Assembly (NCBI RefSeq): GCF_900103935.1
Contig: NZ_FNIC01000001.1
Location: 164,306 to 228,305 of the forward strand
DNA length: 64,000 bases
Source of the DNA: Nocardioides szechwanensis
Lineage (GTDB): Bacteria; Actinomycetota; Actinomycetes; Propionibacteriales; Nocardioidaceae
Direction: 5' to 3'
This document shows, piece after piece, positions 1 to 8,800 of this stretch; position 1 is the stretch's first letter; every line of letters starts with the position of its first letter. The notes under the pieces were generated by a model, which was not told the DNA's origin, ran no database searches, and worked only from the letters and a program-made list of their open reading frames with translations. The position numbers and the translations under genes were made by a program.

Positions 1-117
1 GTCGCCACGGTCCACGAGGAGACCGCCGCCCACCAGTGCGCGCCCTTCTGTGCCGTCCAGGCGTGGGCGCCGCTGAGCCGGACCCGCATCTCGACCGCGA
101 CCGGCGGCCGGCCGTGA
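1..117 (+). CDS. C-terminal end of an unidentified upstream protein (partial)
   Basis: Frame 1 is open from the window edge to a TGA at 115-117 and encodes 38 residues. They include two cysteines and end in TATGGRP. The stop overlaps the GTG start of the next gene in a GTGA arrangement, the usual sign of translational coupling in this genome, which is the main reason to believe the frame is coding. No domain can be recognised from so short a tail, so no function is given. Confidence 0.5.
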   Translation, partial: VATVHEETAAHQCAPFCAVQAWAPLSRTRISTATGGRP

Positions 118-422
118 GCCACGACCCCCGCATGGTGGAGCCGCAGCGCGTGGCCGCCGGCGACGGGCCGGGCGACGAGGCGCCGTACGACCCGCTGCGG
201 CTGTGCATCTTCGCCACCGTCGCGCTCATCGCGTGGCTGCTGGGCCCGGTCGCCGTGGTCGGCTTCGCCGCGGTGGGCTTCGCCGGCTACTGGCGGGCGC
301 GCCGGGCCGGGCTGCTCCGGTCGCGCTGCAAGCTGGGCGACACCCGGATCGTGCTGGTCTACCTGGCCGCCGTGGCCGCCGTCGGCGCGGCCGGGATCGC
401 GCTCGGCTGGTGGGTGTGGTGA
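114..422 (+). CDS. small two-helix membrane protein
   Basis: A 102-residue protein, function unknown. I chose the GTG at 114 because it overlaps the upstream TGA (GTGA); an ATG at 36 would run deep into that gene. The first 30 residues are polar. Two hydrophobic segments follow, at about 32-58 (LRLCIFATVALIAWLLGPV...) and 80-102, separated by a basic loop rich in Arg (YWRARRAG), so the loop is probably cytoplasmic. It is the first of three small membrane-protein genes reading toward rlmN, probably one transcript. No enzymatic motif is visible. Confidence 0.65.
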   Translation: MSHDPRMVEPQRVAAGDGPGDEAPYDPLRLCIFATVALIAWLLGPVAVVGFAAVGFAGYWRARRAGLLRSRCKLGDTRIVLVYLAAVAAVGAAGIALGWWVW

Positions 423-459
423 CCCCGGCTCCCGGCTCCACCGGACCTAGAGTGAACGC

Positions 460-855
460 GTGAGCGACCACCCCCCTCCGCCGTACGGCGGTCCGCCGCC
501 GGGCCAGTGGGGCCCGCCCGGCCAGTGGGGCGCTCCGCCGCCCCCGCGACCGCCCGGTGGGCTGCCGGTGTGGGGTCAGGTGCCGACCGGCGCCGGGATC
601 GGGCTCGTGATCCGCGGGGTGCTGATGGGTGTGGTGCTCGCGATCCTGGCCACGAGCGGCTCGGCGGACATCTCCGGCGAGACCATCTTCGCGCTCGTCG
701 TGCTCGTCCCCCTCGCGTGCCCCGTGCCACTGTTGTTCTTCCGCCACACGCGGATGTGGGCCGTCGGCCTGCTGATCGGCATCGGCCTGACGACCATCTC
801 GCTCGCGGGTGCCTGCGCGCTCATCATCAACGGACTGTCGGAAGGCGCCGTATGA
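460..855 (+). CDS. proline-rich small membrane protein
   Basis: A 131-residue protein starting at GTG 460. The first 40 residues are a low-complexity Pro/Gly/Trp segment with PPGQWG-type repeats, common at the cytoplasmic N-terminus of actinobacterial membrane proteins. Three hydrophobic segments follow, at roughly 47-66, 77-93 and 100-127. Its stop overlaps the ATG of the next gene (ATGA). No catalytic motif is seen and the function is unknown. A DUF4190-like or scaffold role would be a guess. Confidence 0.6.
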   Translation: MSDHPPPPYGGPPPGQWGPPGQWGAPPPPRPPGGLPVWGQVPTGAGIGLVIRGVLMGVVLAILATSGSADISGETIFALVVLVPLACPVPLLFFRHTRMWAVGLLIGIGLTTISLAGACALIINGLSEGAV

Positions 856-1214
856 CCACCGACCACCCTCTCGACAACGGGATCGACGACGAGCCCACGA
901 CCCGACCGCCCGACTGGTGGCACCGCGACCACCCGACGTTCACCGCCCTGACCGGGTTCTTCACCGGGCTGGCGTTCGTGATCGTGATCCCCGGGGCGTT
1001 CGCTGCGATCCTGAGCGCGCTCTTCGACTACGAGACCGCCGAGGACCTCTTCCCGTTCGTGGTGCTCACGCTGGCCGTGCCGATCGGGCTGCTGGTGGCG
1101 CCGCGGACGCGACGCTTCGGGCGCTACCTGCTGATCGGCATGGTGACCACGCTGCTCGTCGTAGTGGGTGTGGCCGCGTTGGTGCTCTGGGTGCTGGTGA
1201 GCCGCGAAGGCTGA
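852..1214 (+). CDS. small three-helix membrane protein
   Basis: A 120-residue protein. The ATG at 852 overlaps the preceding TGA (ATGA), which fixes the start. An acidic, Trp-containing N-terminus (about 30 residues) precedes three hydrophobic stretches: about 33-52, 64-80 and 92-114. Layout and length resemble the gene just upstream, so the two may be diverged duplicates. It ends 41 bp before rlmN and may be cotranscribed with it. Function unknown. Confidence 0.6.
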   Translation: MTTDHPLDNGIDDEPTTRPPDWWHRDHPTFTALTGFFTGLAFVIVIPGAFAAILSALFDYETAEDLFPFVVLTLAVPIGLLVAPRTRRFGRYLLIGMVTTLLVVVGVAALVLWVLVSREG

Positions 1215-1255
1215 CGTTTTCGCCGGGTCCTCGCGCGGTGGGACACTGGTCGCCT

Positions 1256-2383
1256 ATGTCCGAGCCGATCAAGACCCTCCCGCTCGTCTTCGACGAGCCC
1301 CGCGGCCGCAAGAAGCCTCCGCGCCACCTCGCCGACCTCACGGCCGTCGAGCGCAAGGAGCTGCTGGAGGAGCAGGGACTGCCGGGCTTCCGCGCCAAGC
1401 AGCTCTCGACCCACTACTTCTCACGCCTGGTCGACGACCCGGAGCAGATGACCGACCTCCCGGCCGGCCAGCGCGCCGAGCTGGTCGAGGCGCTGCTGCC
1501 GACGCTGATGACGCCGCTGCGCACGATGGAGGCCGACAAGGGCACCACCCGCAAGACGCTGTGGCGGCTCTTCGACGGTGCGCTCGTCGAGTCGGTGCTG
1601 ATGCGCTACCCCGGTCGGGTCACGATGTGCGTGTCCAGCCAGGCCGGCTGCGGCATGGCCTGCCCGTTCTGCGCGACCGGCCAGGGTGGCCTCCAGCGCA
1701 ACATGTCCACCGCCGAGATCGTCGAGCAGGTCCTGGCGGGCGCCCGTGCGCTGGCCCGCGACGAGGTGCCCGGTGGCCCCGGACGCGTCTCCAACGTGGT
1801 CTTCATGGGCATGGGTGAGCCGCTGGCCAACTACAAGGCCGTGATCGGCGCCGTACGCCGTCTCGTCGACCCCTCGCCCGACGGCCTGGGCATGTCCGCG
1901 CGTGGCATCACCGTCTCGACCGTCGGCCTGGTGCCGCGGATCAACCAGCTGACCGAGGAGGGCATCCCGGTCACGCTCGCGCTGAGCCTGCACGCGCCCG
2001 ACGACGAGCTGCGCAACGAGCTGGTCCCGATCAACACCCGCTACTCCGTGGCCGAGACGGTCGAGGCCGCCTGGAACTACGCCCGGGTCACCAAGCGCCG
2101 CGTCTCCATCGAGTACGCCATGATGCGCGGCATCAACGACCAGGCCCATCGCGCCGACCTGCTCGGCGACGTCCTCAACTCCTACGGCGACTGGGGCTGG
2201 GTCCACGTCAACTTGATCCCGCTCAACCCGACGCCCGGCTCCAAGTGGACCGCGTCCGACCCGGCCGACGAGCGCGAGTTCGTCCGCCGGCTCGAGGCCA
2301 AGGGCATCTCGACCACCGTGCGCGACACGCGTGGTCGCGAGATCGACGGCGCCTGCGGCCAGCTGGCCGCCACGGAGGCCTGA
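1256..2383 (+). CDS. rlmN: RlmN, dual-specificity 23S rRNA/tRNA adenine-C2 methyltransferase
   Basis: A radical-SAM enzyme of 375 residues that methylates C2 of A2503 in 23S rRNA and A37 in some tRNAs, using SAM both as radical source and methyl donor. The CxxxCxxC cluster motif is C132-C136-C139 (GCGMACPFC). The two cysteines specific to this family are visible: C125 (MCVSSQAGC) and C367 near the C-terminus (GACGQLA), which carries the methyl intermediate. The family motif [11 protein letters not shown] is present. The ATG at 1256 gives the usual family length; longer in-frame openings run through the upstream gene. In other actinobacteria rlmN follows frr-cdsA, so this marks the housekeeping backbone. 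Confidence 0.97.
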   Translation: MSEPIKTLPLVFDEPRGRKKPPRHLADLTAVERKELLEEQGLPGFRAKQLSTHYFSRLVDDPEQMTDLPAGQRAELVEALLPTLMTPLRTMEADKGTTRKTLWRLFDGALVESVLMRYPGRVTMCVSSQAGCGMACPFCATGQGGLQRNMSTAEIVEQVLAGARALARDEVPGGPGRVSNVVFMGMGEPLANYKAVIGAVRRLVDPSPDGLGMSARGITVSTVGLVPRINQLTEEGIPVTLALSLHAPDDELRNELVPINTRYSVAETVEAAWNYARVTKRRVSIEYAMMRGINDQAHRADLLGDVLNSYGDWGWVHVNLIPLNPTPGSKWTASDPADEREFVRRLEAKGISTTVRDTRGREIDGACGQLAATEA

Positions 2384-2470
2384 GCCGCACCACCGTCGTA
2401 CGGGCGACGTTCACGCGACAGCCACGCGGGGCTCGACCGCTGTTGCGGGGGCGCTCCTAGCGTCAGAGCC

Positions 2471-3646
2471 ATGGCCGAGCTGCTCGCGCTGCCCTCCCAG
2501 ACCGCCCTCACCGACCGACCCCTCCGCGTGCTCGTGGTCGCGGAGTCCTTCCTGCCGCAGGTCAACGGCGTCACCAACTCGGTCCGGCGGGTGCTCGAGC
2601 ACCTCGAGGCCGAGGGTCACCACGCCGTGCTCGTGGCGCCCACGGGTCCGGAGTCCTACTCCGGCTTCCCAGTGGTCCACGCCCGGGGCGCCAACCTGCC
2701 GCTCTACCCCGACTTCCGGATCGGGCTCGAGACGCGTCGTCGGCTGAGGTCGGTGATGGAGCGGTTCCGTCCCGACGTGGTCCACATCGCCTCGCCGGCG
2801 ACGCTCGGCTACCAGGCGGCGAAGGCCGCCCAGCACCTGGGGATCCCGACGGTGGCGATCTACCAGACCGACCTGGTCGGGTTCGCCGAGCGGTACGACG
2901 TACCGGGTGGCGCGCGGGCGATGGCGGCGCTGACCCGGCGGATCCACACCCGGGTCGACCTGACCCTGGCGCCCTCCTCGGCGAGCCTCGCGCAGCTGCG
3001 CGACCTCGGGATCCCGGGCACCTCGTTGTGGCCGCGCGGCGTCGACGCCCAGACCTTCCACCCGGTGTGGCGCTCGCCGGAGCTGCGTCAGCGGCTCGCC
3101 CCCGACGGCCGGCTGCTCGTGGGCTACGTCGGCCGGCTCGCGCCCGAGAAGGAGCTCCACCTCCTGACCCACCTGGCGGACGACCCGCGCTACGCGCTCG
3201 TGGTCGTCGGCGGCGGCCCGGAGGAGCAGCGGTTACGCACCCTGCTCCCCGGTGCTGCCTTCCTCGGCGTCCTGCACGGCGAGGACCTGAGCCGCGCCTA
3301 CGCGTCCCTCGACGTCTTCGTGCACACGGGCCGGCACGAGACCTACTGCCAGTCCGCGCAGGAGGCGCTCGCCTCCGGCGTCCCCGTCGTGGCGCCGCGG
3401 GCCGGGGGACCGGTCGACGTCGTCCGGGACGGGGTCGCGGGCTACCTCTACGAGCCCGGCGACGGCCGCGACCTCGCGGCGTACGTCGACCGCCTGGCCT
3501 CCGACAAGCTGCGCCGCCGGGTCATGGGCCTGGCCGCCCGTCGCAGCATCGGCGACCGCACCTGGGGCTCGGTCAACACCGCACTCGTCGACCACTACCG
3601 CGATGTCGTCGCCACCCGCCGTACCCCCCAGCGCCTCGTCGGTTGA
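2471..3646 (+). CDS. mgtA: GT4-family glycosyltransferase, MgtA/PimB-type alpha-mannosyltransferase
   Basis: 391 residues with the two Rossmann halves of a GT-B enzyme. The N-terminal half opens with RVLVVAESFLPQVNGVTNSV, the pattern of GDP-mannose-dependent transferases that extend phosphatidylinositol mannosides or glucuronosyl-diacylglycerol. The C-terminal half has YVGRLAPEKEL and the GT4 donor motif HETYCQSAQEALASGVPVVAP, whose E-x7-E pattern contacts the nucleotide sugar. No signal peptide or TM helix, so it acts at the cytoplasmic membrane face. The exact acceptor cannot be read from sequence. Its TGA (3644-3646) lies in the left arm of the palindrome at 3641-3737. Confidence 0.85.
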   Translation: MAELLALPSQTALTDRPLRVLVVAESFLPQVNGVTNSVRRVLEHLEAEGHHAVLVAPTGPESYSGFPVVHARGANLPLYPDFRIGLETRRRLRSVMERFRPDVVHIASPATLGYQAAKAAQHLGIPTVAIYQTDLVGFAERYDVPGGARAMAALTRRIHTRVDLTLAPSSASLAQLRDLGIPGTSLWPRGVDAQTFHPVWRSPELRQRLAPDGRLLVGYVGRLAPEKELHLLTHLADDPRYALVVVGGGPEEQRLRTLLPGAAFLGVLHGEDLSRAYASLDVFVHTGRHETYCQSAQEALASGVPVVAPRAGGPVDVVRDGVAGYLYEPGDGRDLAAYVDRLASDKLRRRVMGLAARRSIGDRTWGSVNTALVDHYRDVVATRRTPQRLVG

Positions 3647-3737
3647 CCCGTCACAAACTCGCAGGATCTCCCATTGACCCGTCCGAAACTTTCGGGCGGG
3701 TCAACACGAATTTGCGTCAGTTTGTGACGGGTCAACC
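3641..3737. terminator. nested palindromes between convergent genes, overlapping both stop codons
   Basis: The outer inverted repeat is perfect over 19 bp: 3641-3659 (GGTTGACCCGTCACAAACT) and 3719-3737. Inside it is a second hairpin, 3674-3687 with 3691-3704 (arms TTGACCCG and CGGGTCAA, extended by TCCGAAA/TTTCGGG with one G-T pair). The left outer and left inner arms are near-direct repeats (TTGACCCGTC..AAACT), so alternative pairings are possible. The outer arms contain the TGA codons of both flanking convergent genes. A bidirectional rho-independent terminator is the simplest reading, although there is no U tract. A mobile palindromic repeat is the alternative. Confidence 0.75.
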
Positions 3738-4814
3738 TGTTACCACGGCGACCGCCTCGTCCACGGTGTCGACGAGGTGCACGTGGTCTTCCATGGCGCG
3801 GCCGCGGGCGAGCCGCTTGAGCAGCGGCCAGGCGGGGACGGTCTCGGTCCAGTGCTCGCGGCCGACCAGGACCATCGGGGCGACCGAGGACTCGTCGGCG
3901 TAGTAGTTCTCGCAGCCGTCCTGGAAGATCTCCTGCACCGTGCCGCCGGCGCCGGGCAGGAAGACGATGCCGGCGTCGCAGACCTCGAGCAGGATCGCCT
4001 CACGGGTCGAGTTGCGGAAGTACTTCGCGATCGCGGTGGCGAACAGGTTGGCCGGCTCGTGGCCGTAGTGCCAGGTCGGGATGCTGAGGCTCTCGCAGCC
4101 CGCGCCGAACCGGTCGAGCACCGCGCGGGCGCTCGTGACCCAGGCGTCGACCGAGGGGTGGTACGACGGCGCGGCAGCCAGCAGCGACACCGCCTCGTCC
4201 AGCGCCTCGGCCGGGTGCTGCGCGAGGCGCGCCCCCAGGTTGCCGGCCTCCATCGCGCCCGGGCCGCCGCCGGTCGCCACCACCAGGTCCCGGCCGAGCC
4301 CGGCACCGAGCCGCACCGCCTCGGCGTACGTCGGCTCGCCCCGCACCAGCGCGTGCCCGCCCATGACCCCGACCAGTCGGCGTCCGCTGGTCCACGCGAG
4401 CAGGGCGTGGTCGATGGCGTGGTCGTGCAGGGCCCGGGCGAGGGTGGCGTCCTGGCCCGGGTCCTCCTGCGACCAGGCGTAGGCGGTGGCGTCGAGACTG
4501 GCGGCGTAGGGCGTGGCGTCGTAGAGCTCGTCGGGCGTGTAGAGCTCGCCGCGGTAGACGTCGACCGGCACCCGGCCGATCGCGGGCAGCACCAGCGCGC
4601 CCGCGGCCTCGACCTGCTCGGCCGCACCGGGTGCGAACGTGCAGCCGAGGAACGTCGCTCCCGACAGGTCGCGCGCGAGCAGCGCGCCGGACCTCTCGGT
4701 GAGGTCCAGCGCGTGCAGCCGCCAGCCGGAGAGCTGCCGCGCGCCCTCGGCCAGGCGCCGGTCGAGATCGGTCAACGACTCGACGCGGACGCCGCGGCCT
4801 CGGGTGCGCTTCAC
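3732..4814 (-). CDS. LOG-family Rossmann-fold nucleotide-binding protein (TIGR00730-like)
   Basis: A 360-residue cytosolic protein starting at GTG 4814. The central part carries the LOG/lysine-decarboxylase-like signatures: GVMGGHALVRGE, VVATGGGPGAMEAGN and FLPGAGGTVQEIF, a variant of the PGGxGTxxE motif that binds the nucleotide phosphate and holds the catalytic Glu. LOG proteins cleave nucleoside 5'-monophosphates to base plus ribose phosphate. This one is about twice the length of canonical LOG, with an extra N-terminal domain of about 130 residues, so cytokinin-type activity is not assured. The stop lies in the palindrome shared with the convergent glycosyltransferase gene. Confidence 0.8.
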   Translation of the reverse strand: MKRTRGRGVRVESLTDLDRRLAEGARQLSGWRLHALDLTERSGALLARDLSGATFLGCTFAPGAAEQVEAAGALVLPAIGRVPVDVYRGELYTPDELYDATPYAASLDATAYAWSQEDPGQDATLARALHDHAIDHALLAWTSGRRLVGVMGGHALVRGEPTYAEAVRLGAGLGRDLVVATGGGPGAMEAGNLGARLAQHPAEALDEAVSLLAAAPSYHPSVDAWVTSARAVLDRFGAGCESLSIPTWHYGHEPANLFATAIAKYFRNSTREAILLEVCDAGIVFLPGAGGTVQEIFQDGCENYYADESSVAPMVLVGREHWTETVPAWPLLKRLARGRAMEDHVHLVDTVDEAVAVVTG

Positions 4815-4844
4815 ACCGGCGAATCTACTGTCCGGGGCCGCCGG

Positions 4845-5729
4845 TCAGAACGCGTGTGCCATCAGCTCCCCGAACAGCTCCTGCTCGTCCACGGCGAGTC
4901 CCTTGTGGCGGAACCAGCCGCAGATGTTGGTGCAGTCGCGCATCAGGAAGTCCAGACCCGCGGCGTTGCCGACGAGATCGACGACCTGAGGAAGATCGAT
5001 GATCACGAGCCGCTCGCCCGCGGCGAGGATGTTGTACGCCGACAGGTCGCCGTGCACGACGCCCTGCTGCACCATCGTCGCCATCGCGTCCCGCAGCTGC
5101 TCGAAGTACGACGTCAGCAGTGCGGGAGACGGCCGGGTCTGGGCCAGCCGCGGGGCGGTCTCGCCGTCGACGGTGACCCACTCCATCAGGATCTCGGTGC
5201 CGTCGATCTGGACGGGGTAGGGGACCGGCAGCCCGGCCAGCCACATCCGGTTGAGCGCGTTCCACTCCGAGACCGCCCACTCGCCCGCGGCGACCTGCTT
5301 GCCCCACGTCGACTTGCGCTTGAGCGCGCGCTCGTCGCGGGACCGCTTGGTGCTGCGGCCCTCCGTGTAGGTCGCGGAGCGGTGGAACGTGCGGTGCTCG
5401 CTGCTCCGGTAGCGCTTGGCCGCCATCACGACCGAGCGTTCCGGCTCCAGCGGATCGCAGCGCTCCAGCAGGAAGACGTCGGCCTCCTTGCCGGTCTTGA
5501 GGATGCCGAGGTCGGTGTCCACGGCGCCCTGGGAGGTGACCAGCCAGTCGGGCCGGGGTTCCGGGCCGCGGCACAGCGGCTCGACGGAGAGCCAGGTGGA
5601 CCAGCGCTGGGCGGGGTCCTCGAGCTCGTCGTACGTCGCGAAGTCGAAGACGAAGGACGGGTCGAGCTCGTCGGGGGTGGGTTCAGCGATCGGTGGAAAC
5701 GTGAAGGGACTGTCGTCCGGGAGAGACAT
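4845..5729 (-). CDS. RIO-type serine/threonine protein kinase
   Basis: 294 residues. Features of the atypical RIO kinase fold: a phosphate-binding segment KTGKEADVFL at 78-87, a likely ATP lysine K105, a catalytic loop HGDLSAYN with D228 and N233, and metal-binding D245 in VIIDLPQVVD. It lacks a standard activation loop, as expected for RIO proteins. Bacterial RIO-like kinases have poorly known substrates. The ATG at 5729 has a modest GGAG upstream. A short reading frame with a stronger ribosome site begins farther upstream and overlaps this start (5683-5796). Confidence 0.88.
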   Translation of the reverse strand: MSLPDDSPFTFPPIAEPTPDELDPSFVFDFATYDELEDPAQRWSTWLSVEPLCRGPEPRPDWLVTSQGAVDTDLGILKTGKEADVFLLERCDPLEPERSVVMAAKRYRSSEHRTFHRSATYTEGRSTKRSRDERALKRKSTWGKQVAAGEWAVSEWNALNRMWLAGLPVPYPVQIDGTEILMEWVTVDGETAPRLAQTRPSPALLTSYFEQLRDAMATMVQQGVVHGDLSAYNILAAGERLVIIDLPQVVDLVGNAAGLDFLMRDCTNICGWFRHKGLAVDEQELFGELMAHAF

Positions 5730-5796
5730 GGGTGTCGGTGCTCCAGAGATTCGAGAGGGAGTGGTCTGCGGACAGGCCAAGGACAGTCATGGACAT
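5683..5796 (-). CDS. possible 37-codon leader ORF overlapping the RIO kinase start
   Basis: ATG 5796 is preceded by a good ribosome-binding site (AGGAG, 5-nt spacer). The frame runs 37 codons, crosses the kinase ATG at 5729 in another frame and ends at TGA 5683-5685. The kinase's own site is weaker (GGAG, about 11-nt spacer). It could be a translated leader that couples or tunes kinase translation, or chance. The peptide resembles nothing I know. Confidence 0.25.
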   Translation of the reverse strand: MSMTVLGLSADHSLSNLWSTDTHVSPGRQSLHVSTDR

Positions 5797-5954
5797 GTCA
5801 GCTCCTCTCGACGAGCACCGGCACAGCGCCGACAGCTGGCACCAGGGTGATCCACGGTCGTCCCCCCGGGCAACTGATTTAAGGAAAGTTTCGGAGGGCT
5901 CGGGACCGGTGTGTCAGGGAGCAGGTGGGTCCCCGGCTTCGCTAGGTTCGGGTC

Positions 5955-7412
5955 ATGCAGCCTGACGGGTCGGGCGCGCGTGGCCGGCGGCTCTCGGCGT
6001 ACGCCGTGGCCCTGCCCCTTCTCCTCGCGCTCGTCACGTCTATCGGGCTGGGGCCGACCTCGGCCTCGCTCGCGGACGAGCCGGCGCCGGTCGGCGGCTC
6101 CGGCATCGGCGACGGCTACTTCCCGCTCGACGGCAACGGCGGCATCGACGTCCAGCGCTACGAGGTCCACGACCGCTACGAGTTCCTCAGCCGGCGGCTG
6201 AGCGGCTGGACCCGGCTGACCGTCACCGCCACCGAGCCGTTGGCCGCGTTCAACCTGGACCTGCTGCTCCCCGTGCGCTCGGTCTCCGTCGACGGCGCGG
6301 AGGCCCCGTGGTCGCGCCCCAACCGGCACGAGCTCCAGATCGCACCCGTGACGCCGATCGCCACCGGCCAGACCTTCGACGTCGTGGTGGAGTACGTCGG
6401 TCGCCCCGGCCGGATCGGTTGGCGCGGTGAGTCCAACTGGGTCGCCAGCGACCACGAGGTGGTCGCGGTCAACCAGCCGCACATGGCGGCCTGGTGGTTC
6501 CCCTCCAACGACCATCCCCGCGACAAGGCGGTGATCGACGTCTCGATCACCGTGCCGCGGCGCAAGAGCGTCGTCTCCAACGGCGAGCTCGTCGGCCGGG
6601 TGGTCCACGACGGCCTGGCCACGACCCGGTGGCGCTCCGAGCAGCCGATGGCGCCCTACCTCGCGTTCTTCGCGGCCGGCCCGTTCCAGGTCGAGCGCGG
6701 CACCCACCAGGGTCTTCCCTGGCTGGTGGCGGTGTCGCGGTCGGTGCCGGTCGGCGACTTCGAGCGGTCCCTGCGTCTCATGCGGCGCTCCGCGCGGCTG
6801 ACCCGGTGGCTGGAGTCCCAGCTCGGCACCTACCCGTTCGGCTCGGTCGGCGGCGTCACCACCAGCCTCAACCCCGGCTTCGCCCTGGAGAACCAGGGCC
6901 GGCCGGTCTACCCCGTCATGGCCGGCGGCGGCCGCACGATCGTCGTCCACGAGCTCGCCCACCAGTGGTTCGGCAACTCCGTGTCCGTCCAGGACTGGAG
7001 CGACATCTGGCTCAACGAGGGGGCGGCGACCTTCATGGAGGTCCGCCACGCGGAGACGCACGGCGGCCCCAGCGGCCAGCAGTGGCTGGAGTCGCTCTAC
7101 GACGAGTGCTTCCACGACACACAGTTCTGGCGGCTCCGGCTCGACGACCCCGGCCCCGGCCGGATCTTCGACACCGCGGTCTACGAACGCGGGGCGATGA
7201 CGTTCCAGGCTCTGCGCCACAAGATCGGCGAGGAGCCGTTCTGGCGCCTCATGCGCCGCTGGGTCGCCGACAACCGCGGCGGCAACGCCTCGACGGCCGA
7301 CTTCGAGGCGCTCGCCGAGCAGGTCGCCGGCACTCCGCTGGACGAGTTCTTCGACGTCTGGCTGCGCGGTACGACGCGCCCGGGCCGCACCGCGGCCAAC
7401 GGCCTCGGCTGA
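5955..7412 (+). CDS. secreted M1-family zinc metallopeptidase
   Basis: 485 residues. An N-terminal signal peptide (basic GARGRR followed by a Leu/Ala-rich stretch to about residue 40) implies export. The gluzincin site is HELAHQWFG with H332, E333, H336 and the third zinc ligand E355 (IWLNEG), spaced as in M1 enzymes. The exopeptidase GAMEN equivalent is FALENQGR upstream. The protein lacks the long helical C-terminal domain of large aminopeptidases N, so it is a short M1 form like other actinobacterial secreted members. Substrate unknown. It is a single gene facing a convergent FAD oxidoreductase gene. Confidence 0.9.
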   Translation: MQPDGSGARGRRLSAYAVALPLLLALVTSIGLGPTSASLADEPAPVGGSGIGDGYFPLDGNGGIDVQRYEVHDRYEFLSRRLSGWTRLTVTATEPLAAFNLDLLLPVRSVSVDGAEAPWSRPNRHELQIAPVTPIATGQTFDVVVEYVGRPGRIGWRGESNWVASDHEVVAVNQPHMAAWWFPSNDHPRDKAVIDVSITVPRRKSVVSNGELVGRVVHDGLATTRWRSEQPMAPYLAFFAAGPFQVERGTHQGLPWLVAVSRSVPVGDFERSLRLMRRSARLTRWLESQLGTYPFGSVGGVTTSLNPGFALENQGRPVYPVMAGGGRTIVVHELAHQWFGNSVSVQDWSDIWLNEGAATFMEVRHAETHGGPSGQQWLESLYDECFHDTQFWRLRLDDPGPGRIFDTAVYERGAMTFQALRHKIGEEPFWRLMRRWVADNRGGNASTADFEALAEQVAGTPLDEFFDVWLRGTTRPGRTAANGLG

Positions 7413-7427
7413 GCGGCGTCTCAGGAG

Positions 7428-8783
7428 TCAGCCGAGCAGCGGCGCGACGGCCCTTGCCACCACGCTCTGACGTCCGGTCAGACGCTCCTCCGCGTCGGCG
7501 ACGGTCATCGCGCGCAGCCCGGCGTTGATGCCGAGCCACCGCAGCGGCTCGGGCTCCCACGCGCGCGAGGCGTGCCCGACCCACGGCAGCCGGGTCAGCT
7601 CGGTGTCGCGGCCGAGCACCAGGTCGCGCAGGGTCCGCCCGGCGAGGTTGGACGTCGCCACCCCGTCCCCGACATAGCCGCCGGCCCAGCCGAGACCGGT
7701 GGCCGGGTCGACGCCGACCGAGGCGCACCAGTCGCGCGGGATCCCGAGTGGCCCGCCCCACGCATGGGTGACCTGGGTGCCGGCGAGCACCGGGAACAGC
7801 TCGACCAGCGTCTTGAGCAGCCGCGCGTGCACGCCCCGGTCACGGTCGTAGCCCGGCCTGATCCGCGACCCCAGGTGGTACGGCGCCCCACGGCCGCCGA
7901 ACGCCAGCCGCCCGTCGGCGGTGCGCTGGCCGTAGATGATCAGGTGCCGGTGGTCGGTGAAGGTCTCGCGCTCGCGCAGCCCGATCTCGTCCCAGACGGC
8001 GTCGGTCAGCGGCTCGGTCGCGATCATCAGCGAGTAGACCGGCGCCACCGCCCGCCGTCGCCCGGGGAGCAGGGCGGTGAAGCCCTCGGTCGCCCGCAGC
8101 ACGTGCCGCGCCCGTACCGTCCCCCGGTCGGTCACCGCGGCCCCGGGCTCGATCGAGGTGACCCGCGTGCCCTCGAAGACCTCGACGCCGCGGCCCTCGA
8201 CCGCGCGGGCCAGCCCGCGCACGAGCCGGGCGGGCTGGATGACCGCGCAGTCGGGCGTGTAGGTCGCCCCCAGGATCGCGCTCGCCCCGACCCGGGCCGA
8301 GGCCTCCGCCCCCTCCATCAGCCGTACGTCGGTCTCGTCGCGGCCCCAGGTGCGCGCGGCCGCGACCTCCTGCTGTGCCCGCTCCCACTGGGGCCCGCTG
8401 CGGGCCAGGGTGATCGTGCCGCCCTTGGCGACGTGCGCGTCGATGCCCTCGGCGGCGGCGACCCGCACCACCTCGTCGACGGTCGCGCGCATCGCCGCGT
8501 GCTGCGCCAGCGCGCCCGCGCGGCCGCCCAGCCCGGCGAGGGTGGCGGGCGAGGCCGGGAAGAGCGCCGAGCACCAGCCGCCGTTGCGCCCGGAGGCACC
8601 GAAGCCCGCGACCTCGCTCTCGAGCACCGCGATCCGCAGCGCCGGGTCGGCCTCGGCGAGGTAGAAGGCGGTCCAGAGCCCGGTGAAGCCGGCCCCCACG
8701 ATGGCGACGTCGACCTCGCGGTCACCGTCGAGCGGCGCCCGGGGAGCCCAGGACTCACCGGCGGTCGCGTGCCACAGCGACAA
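7428..8783 (-). CDS. FAD-dependent amine oxidoreductase (PuuB/DAO family)
   Basis: About 451 residues. The N-terminal dinucleotide fold DVAIVGAGFTGLWTAFYL, GASGRNGGWCSA (flavin contact) and the C-terminal GWAGGYVGDGVATSNLAG are typical of the DAO family that includes gamma-glutamylputrescine oxidase and glycine oxidase. Its position beside an Lrp/AsnC regulator and a polyamine importer suggests oxidation of a primary amine such as putrescine or a gamma-glutamyl derivative; that substrate is inferred. The start is uncertain: I use TTG 8783. A CTG at 8804 overlapping the upstream stop is possible. Probably in one operon with the regulator gene. Confidence 0.82.
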   Translation of the reverse strand: MSLWHATAGESWAPRAPLDGDREVDVAIVGAGFTGLWTAFYLAEADPALRIAVLESEVAGFGASGRNGGWCSALFPASPATLAGLGGRAGALAQHAAMRATVDEVVRVAAAEGIDAHVAKGGTITLARSGPQWERAQQEVAAARTWGRDETDVRLMEGAEASARVGASAILGATYTPDCAVIQPARLVRGLARAVEGRGVEVFEGTRVTSIEPGAAVTDRGTVRARHVLRATEGFTALLPGRRRAVAPVYSLMIATEPLTDAVWDEIGLRERETFTDHRHLIIYGQRTADGRLAFGGRGAPYHLGSRIRPGYDRDRGVHARLLKTLVELFPVLAGTQVTHAWGGPLGIPRDWCASVGVDPATGLGWAGGYVGDGVATSNLAGRTLRDLVLGRDTELTRLPWVGHASRAWEPEPLRWLGINAGLRAMTVADAEERLTGRQSVVARAVAPLLG

Positions 8784-8800
8784 GCCGGCGTACCGAGAGC

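Noticed and set aside
3641..3737. IS or transposon end
   Set aside because: Only 97 bp, no transposase in the window and no target-site duplication that I can see; kept as terminator/palindromic repeat.
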